DNA of 64,000 bases, taken from NCBI GenBank assembly GCA_021613335.1, contig JAJTWR010000398.1, positions 1,782,001 to 1,846,000 on the forward strand, in the 5' to 3' direction. The notes under the pieces are model-generated. The model was not told the DNA's origin, ran no database searches, and worked only from the letters and a program-made list of their open reading frames with translations. Position numbers and translations under genes: made by a program. Source of the stretch: Whitmania pigra (lineage: Eukaryota > Annelida > Clitellata > Hirudinida > Haemopidae). Position 1 is the first letter of the stretch. Each line of letters opens with the position of its first letter. Shown piece by piece: positions 54,027-64,000 of this stretch.

Positions 54027-56747
54027 CTTAGGCTAGTCGATCAAGGTGCATAATAGTTAATAATAAATAGTTAGTTAATAACTAGCGTCTCATCTCAGAG
54101 TAAATAACTTTAACAACAAGAAGAGTTAAGAGCAAGTTTTCTGTACATGACCACGGTCAAATTTAAAGCCACTGCTTATATACTTGCTAGTAGCGCGCGC
54201 GTCGTAAATGCGAATTGTTCTTTGCATTGTCAGTGGAAACGTCTATATATATATATATATACATAACATTAATCGTCGTCAAACTTAACAATCTAAATCA
54301 ATTCTAATAACAACAGCAACAACAACAACGATAACGTAGATAATAGGAATAAATAAAATAAATAATAAAAAATAATAATATTAAGTTATGAATGAGTTCT
54401 TCTCTGCTGAGAGCTCTAAAAATCTGAGTGCGATACGTAACAATGAGTTTAAATGCTGACGAGCATTCACAAAGAAATTATTTTGCACTCGATTCCAAAA
54501 CAATGGACCTTAAATGGTTCACTGCGGTACGGTCATCAGATTCGACTGATCTTTCTCGTCGATGCTAATCTAAATTAGTTTACAATTAAAAGTTAAAAGC
54601 AAACTTTTCAATGGCAGTCTCAACACGGCACTTCATCTGAGGCACAGGATCCTGGTATGCAGATAAGTTATCACGAAGTTAAGAGCTTCTTCGCTCATCA
54701 TCTCGATTCCTTATTGGTCCCCAATCGTTCGTAGGCACCGGTCGAAACATACCGTCGGCTCAGAGTTCAAAAAGCGAGAACACGATCCGTTGGCGTCGAA
54801 ATATTTCATTGCAGCTTCAAGCACCTTCATCAATCACCGTGTTTCGGCCAAGACTGGACGCGAGGGCCGATAAATCTCCCGCTGTTGAAGTTAATATCTC
54901 CTGCTATCTCTCATTCTCTCGTTCCGTTACCAGATGAGCGTTCTCTCTATCTGAGTTTAATTTTCCTTCAAAGTTGTTTTCAGACATAAATTATGACTTT
55001 CAAAGACGGCTAACGGCTCCTAATACTTGATAGTAAAAGAACCGAGTAATTTTATTTACGACAATTCTCTTGTCGACTTGCAACATCCAGCCCATAAACA
55101 ATGAAATCCTTCAACAACAATAACAACAACAACAGCAACAAAACCCAAAAACCTTCTCGCGTTAGCTATTTTTATTTTTTTTTTTTATTTTTTTTTTGTG
55201 TTCGAAAATTTCTTTTCCTTTCCCTTTCGGATTAGTCTTCGACAACTTCAGGATCACTCTGGAGAGTTGAAGAAACTTTTGGAAAGACTTCAACGCGATT
55301 TTTCCTGTTCAGAATTTTGCCAGCTGTGGAGGTGTGTCGGGTTCACGCGAGAACGAGTTTTGCTCCCTCCGACGAGGTCGTCGAGTGCAGAGATTCAGCT
55401 CGTGGGTTCAAGAGGTTCGTAGGGTTCAAAGAGTTCAAGAACCGCGCAGAGGACTAATTTTAGCCAAGCAGATCTCTACTTGAGAGACAAGATCAGCCCA
55501 ATTCTTCTTCGTCCGAATCGAGGTCATTATATAACGCAAAAGCACCCACGGGATGTTTGTTCGCACCGTAATTGACGAATTAACTCCGTCGTGTGTGCTC
55601 GGATTCTTTGGTCTGCTATTTGTGAAGTTAATTAAGCCAATTGAAGAAGGAGTCTAATGGTGGAGACGGTGACGATCGAAAGAGATTTACAGCCCTCCTG
55701 AATCTTGCGTGCTTTTCTTTTGACTGACTGACAGGTTCGCGTAATTTATGACTGCCAAGCGAATGTTTTCTCGATTCTGTTTGTTTTTCGTCTGTTTCGG
55801 CAATGAACATTCCTCGATGGCAGAGCTGTGGAATGAAGGTACTCGTATGGAGGTCTGTCGAGGTCAGCGGGTACGAGGAGAATTAAGGGACCCTGCGCCG
55901 GGGATATAAATCACAAGAACTTTCTGCTTCAGATAAACAGACTCAAGAGTTCTTCTTCTTCTTGTTGTTGTTGTTGTTTACTCCGGCAAGTCAGAGTTTA
56001 AGATTTACGATATTAACCTTTCCTCTGCATGGAGTGTTTCTAATTTTAAGAATAAATTCAAATGCTAATTATTCTCTCCTCATGATTTATCAGTCTCGGG
56101 GAAGTCAGTTTCCTCATCTTCGGCTCGATGCCAGGCAGGAAGGCGAAGGAGTTTGAATGCTTTTGAGTCCTGTGAAAGGAAGGGAGACCACAAAATGAAA
56201 TTAATTTTTAGCGGAATTTGTCTCATTTTGTTTCAGTCATTCGATGGCAAGCTTCTGTGGCTATCGAATGTCGAATGTTAAATTGAAATCAGGCGATATG
56301 AAAGATAATTAAGCCATTTAGATTCAACGTGTTTGCGTCGACTTTCAAATGACCGCAATAAATCTCTTTCGTGATTCGAAACTTCTCGATTCTCGATTTA
56401 AAAAACCGAATAATAACACATTTGTTTGTTAATTAATTTAAATTAAGGCTATTTTTTCCAATGGTTACTCGTAAAATTGTCACAATTCTTATTTTTAATT
56501 GTTAATTTCACATCGGACATAAGATATAAATTAATATTTATGTTTTACAGTTTCAATCATCCGTTGAAATTTTTGATGTTACGGTTACACAATTGTTAGT
56601 CATGAACGGGTAAATATGAAAAAGCATCTCTGCTGACATCTACGGATTGTAAAATATTTTCCAAACAAAATTCTCGAGAAACTCAAAACAGGCTTGCGAC
56701 AATTCCAATTTAAAATGAAATTCTATCACCTCTTTGTTTAAATTTAG

Positions 56748-56940
56748 CACTGCATTTAATATTCGCGATAAATTAATTAGTACATGTCTTCTGATGTTTT
56801 ACGATTACGTAGTTATTGGTCTTAATCAAATTTCAAATTTTGATACTATATTTAATGTTCGTGAAAAATTAATTAGTACATGTAGTCTGATGTTTTATGA
56901 ATACGTAATTGTTGATCTTAATCAAACACGTCCTAATTGT
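56748..56940 (+). repeat. Two-copy tandem duplication inside an 80-codon open frame
   Basis: Two imperfect copies of about 95-100 bp lie head to tail. They translate in one frame as related blocks (FNIRDKLISTCLLMFYDYVV and FNVREKLISTCSLMFYEYVI, each followed by a short block ending LNQ). Replacements are mostly conservative (I/V, D/E). No family is recognised and no splice context is obvious. It could be a fragment of a repetitive element's coding region or chance. Confidence 0.45.
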
Positions 56941-58344
56941 TGTTGTTGTAGTTCTGTTGTTTGTACAAGCAACTGAATAAGAATTTCTGAGAATCACTAC
57001 TTGAAAATGATATAGCACGGGTATAAATAACAACTAGTTATGACTTAACTTGACCTTCAACGCACTCCGCGACACGAATGCACTCGTAACTCGTTAGGCC
57101 CCAAACCTTTTGAATTTCTTAATCTTGAATGTAAAGACGACGACAACAACAACCACAACAATGATGATGATGATGATAATAATAATAATAACAATAATCA
57201 TCGTCATTAGAATCATTAATCTGATTAATTATCGAAAATTTAATAATTGCAATAATTTCTTACAAATTACCCTTCTGAGGTTTGCCGACATCTTTGTAAT
57301 AAAATCATTAAAATGACAAATAGGTGTTATTTATCATTCGCTCGAATGGTCGTTAGGTTTAAAAAGTAATTTTTTATCTTCATTTTATTTTTAATAATAA
57401 TAATAATATTATGTAGTACAGTTAATAAAAAATTATTTTGATTAATTATTAAATATTATAACAAATATTACAAACAAACTACATATTACGTAAAAAACGT
57501 AAATATAAATAAATAGGACCATTTTAATAAAAAAATACATTGATCATTATCTTCAAGGTTATCAGTCATCTATAAATAAATAAATAAATAAATAAATAAC
57601 TAATTGGCGTTTGTAGTGATACTGTAAATTATTATCGTAATGCTTATCAGTTTGAAATGATATTCAATCTGCTATTATGACTAATTTTCTTCAACCTAAT
57701 ATATTGTTGGTATATATATTGTTCGTACCGTTATATAATCATGTCAACTTATCACAGCATCTTGGAAAATTCAGCGTGATAAGCATTTGTTATTCTGATC
57801 AGTGGCTGTGATAGCACAAAAAATTAGTCAATTTCGTATCAAATGACATCCAATCTTTCAATCTTTGTACTGGTTTTTGCTTCCAGCAACGTAAAGTTAC
57901 TCCGTTAACGTTAACTTAATTACGCCTCTGGTAGCAAACCTTGGCGCCTTTTTAGTGGCATTACTTGTCTTATCAGAGTGCACTCTTGTTTATTAACAAA
58001 CATTAATTTCTATATCAGATGTCCACTCTAATTCACAAAAGATGATTGTTCTATTAAAGAGAGGAAAGCTAAACTACTTGTAGACTATTTAATTAATATC
58101 AACAAACTGTTTATATCTTATTTAATCATCACAGTTGCACTACTTGAGAAATATTTAACTTTTTTTTTAAAGTTAGGCTTAACGATGTTGTTGAATAATT
58201 GCAAAATGTGACGTTTGCTGATATAATTTATTACCCATCTTTGAAACCAATACGCTGATAAATGTTCGATCTCTTGTTAGAGAATTAAAAATACATTGTA
58301 CAAAAACATTTTTATAGTTACAATGTCATGCACTCACTGATTAT

Positions 58345-58472
58345 TGGTATTATTCTTATTACTATTATTGTTGTCGTTAATATTATTATTGTTATTGTTA
58401 TAGTTGTTATTATTATCATTATTATTGTTGTTATTGTTATTATTATTATTATTGTTGTTGTTGTTGTTGCTC
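58345..58472. repeat. (ATT/GTT)n triplet array
   Basis: Mixed attatt, gttgtt and attgtt units over about 125 bp give an artefactual Ile/Val frame. Confidence 0.85.
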
Positions 58473-58851
58473 AGTCGCTGCTAAATTGTGTCTGGCAAAA
58501 AGAGGTCATCATCAACTCCATGGTGACATGTCTCCATAACAACGCGTCGAAACTGGTTGGTTCTGGTTGAATGGTTTCCATGACATTCCTTAACACGAGT
58601 GCATGCACGACTGAAGCGATTGAACTTTTCGTTTGGAAAATGGCAATGGCAACACTTGAAAGGGAAATTACGAAATCACGCGATTGACGGTTGACGGTTG
58701 ATCGTACGATCGCGAGGTTCATGGACGCCTTTGAAGTCGAACAATATGCAACACGATTTTTAAACTCTAAATTTGTAATTTGAACTCGATGAACTCAGCG
58801 TAAATTTTGACAAACGAACTATTATTTTAAATTATGATCAACGGTATTGTG

Positions 58852-58928
58852 ATTATTAGTCGAGCGGTTAAGGCCTTCGCTTTGGTTCAGCTAGTTAGTT
58901 AGGAGTTCGAGTCCTAGCCATCGCAAGA
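58852..58928 (+). repeat. tRNA-like sequence with pol III A and B boxes (SINE head or tRNA relic)
   Basis: TTAGTCGAGCGGTTAAGGC (about 58856-58874) fits the tRNA A box of the Ser/Leu type. GAGTTCGAGTCCTAG (about 58903-58917) fits the B box and T arm. The region between does not form a proper anticodon stem, and the acceptor stem does not pair well. It is therefore a tRNA pseudogene or the head of a tRNA-derived SINE rather than a working tRNA gene. Confidence 0.5.
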
Positions 58929-59891
58929 TTTACTGTAACAAGTTAATAGTTTAAACATTAGTACCTTTTGTTTCCAAAATATCGACAAATATATTTAAGT
59001 TACTATCATCAATTCTTCTAATGATCTAGTTAATATAAAATGCTAAGTTTTTGAGTGTCTAGAACGTGAACCTTTGAAATAAATTAATAAATTTAATTCA
59101 ATAAATAAAAATAAAAATTGTTATAGATTCTATGATTTGTAATGATCATCATAGGTTTTCTTAAATTCCCATAATCCATTTATTATTTTAAACTTGTTAG
59201 TCAGGTTTTAAGACTCAAATTCAAATTCAAATTTTTTCCACGAAACTTTTATAACTCCATGTTCAAGGAAATGACGTTGTGTGATGCTTTATCTCTTTTC
59301 TAATCTTCTTTAAATTCTGATTACAATTTCTCTCGGCCCAGTTCCTTTAATTGCTTGGTATCCAGTTGCTTTGGAAGGATGTAATGCGTTTACAGAAATA
59401 AAAGTGAAGTACAATTTAAAATCGCTTTAATAAAAGCATCGCTCATTGTCTTGATTTATCTGACTTCGCTTCATAATATACTCAACAGCTTCAATATTTT
59501 ATGAATTTAGAAATTTATCGGCAATTACAAGAGCCTATTAGCTTTGAGTTTCTGACATAATGTATTTCAATATAATTTGGATAAATAGCCTTTTCATCTT
59601 TTAAAAGATTCTGATGAAATATTTCATCCCATGGAAAATCACCAAGAGGCCACCATTAGATTGAGTTGCAAACAAAACTAATGTTATTTATTTTATATAA
59701 CTACACATATAAACATTACAAAAACTTAATTAAACTAAATTTTGTTGAACGGAAAAGATTTTTGAACAAGAAAGCGCTTTAGAAATCCATCCGACGCTCA
59801 ACGAATTCTTCATAAGAGTCTCTAAGTGACCTTCTGCTCTGGAGTTGCGAAAAGCCGGGTTCTGCATTCCGACGGGCAAATTTTCGCTAAC

Positions 59892-63422
<3,531 letters not shown>

Positions 63423-64000
63423 GTGAGCATTTGTTTTTCACCATCATCATCATCATCAGCATCATCATAATCATCATCGTCCTCCTCATCATCATCATCA
63501 TCATCATCATTGCCATCGTTACCGTCATTGCCATGACATCCTGGTCAATAATATTGATGGCATCTCACCCAGACTAAAGATGCATGGTGTGTTTATGTTG
63601 CTGTTTCCCATTTTAAAGGTTGTACTAACAGCTAGGCCGTTCGTTCCCTTGTTTGAGATGGTTTAGTGATTAAGCGACTAATGATTATTACTCGAGTAAT
63701 CAGTACTTGGGTGGTGGCTGGATAATTTGTTTGTCGTGCGAAATCGTTTAGGAGCGCCTTATTAGCGCTGCTGTGTAAATACTGCTTCTAGTGCTAGAGG
63801 TGTGTTATTGATGCAAAGCGGTTTGCTGTGGGTAGATTTATATCTCTTTGCATTTCTCGACATGTGCCTTCTCTACTCTCTGCAGTTCTTTAGCTAATAT
63901 CGTCGACTATTGAAACATTCAATGCATTCCTTCAGCTATACAATGATGTTGTTGTTGTTGTTGAGAATCTAACTTGAATCATACACAGATACTTATAATT
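63423..64000 (+). other. Probable glycogenin intron continuing past the window
   Basis: It begins with the GTGAGC donor. It contains an ATC/CTC repeat, a perfect 14-bp palindrome ATTACTCGAGTAAT at 63687-63700 and a (GTT)n run at about 63946-63963. No exon was recognised. Confidence 0.5.

Larger units (their letters stand above)
54027..59891. other. 5.9-kb intergenic region, no protein gene supported
   Basis: This region lies upstream of both the P450 (minus) and glycogenin (plus) genes. It holds an (AT)n run at about 54243-54262, an internally duplicated segment at 56748-56940, a GTT/ATT triplet array at 58345-58472 and a tRNA-like element near 58852-58928. Open frames in it (for example 55198-55422, 58471-58722) lack motifs, splice context or composition typical of the real exons nearby. 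Confidence 0.5.

Noticed and set aside
58471..58722. 83-codon minus-strand open frame
   Set aside because: No motif, no splice sites fitting a longer gene, and no homologue known to me. It is kept only as unexplained sequence.
63647..63720. Second tRNA-like element (tggtttagtgattaag)
   Set aside because: It resembles an A box, but no B box follows at a suitable distance.

Overview
The window is nuclear DNA of an animal. Genes are split by short GT-AG introns, the non-coding DNA is AT-rich and full of trinucleotide arrays, and the gene set is bilaterian: a GCKIII kinase, PPM1L, a Polycomb RING protein, a natriuretic-type receptor guanylyl cyclase, UBE2C, TPD52, a mitochondrial-clan cytochrome P450 and glycogenin. 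I suspect a lophotrochozoan, perhaps an annelid or leech, but the sequence alone does not prove this. Exons were assembled by hand from homology, splice consensus and reading phase. In every multi-exon model except one junction of the guanylyl cyclase, the phases close exactly.

Layout: 40-317 (+) last exon of an unrecognised basic coiled-coil protein; 814-3168 (-) CCCH/WWE protein resembling ZAP/PARP12 without a PARP domain; 4323-10252 (+) STK24/25/26-type kinase; 12119-14319 (-) PPM1L phosphatase; 14835-15567 decayed hAT transposase; 16608-19045 (+) PCGF/Psc-like RING-RAWUL protein; 19293-32555 (-) receptor guanylyl cyclase in 23 coding exons; 32990-33374 long compound microsatellite; 35361-37764 (-) unrecognised 776-residue protein; 38447-39175 and 41056-41801 (+) two copies of a tiny four-exon gene for a secreted Cys-rich peptide; 39626-40480 (-) truncated copy of the 776-residue protein gene; 42357-44208 (-) UBE2C; 44582-46059 (+) TPD52; 46842-54026 (-) cytochrome P450; 59892-63422 (+) glycogenin, probably continuing past the window.

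The most interesting region is 35501-43546. It is a head-to-tail segmental duplication whose three junctions (tandem joint, a 1.56-kb loss from copy B, a 1.24-kb loss from copy A) can be read to the base and show 1-3 bp microhomology. Inside it lie the two small secreted-peptide genes (46 and 48 residues). These are too short and too split for ORF-based annotation. They are supported by closed splice phases, signal peptides, a TATA plus initiator-like promoter in both copies, and five purely synonymous differences in the two 3' coding exons.

The genes do not form one pathway. Neighbours are arranged convergently (PCGF with guanylyl cyclase, TPD52 with P450) or divergently (PPM1L with PCGF, UBE2C with TPD52, the 776-residue gene with peptide A), as in a fairly compact invertebrate genome.
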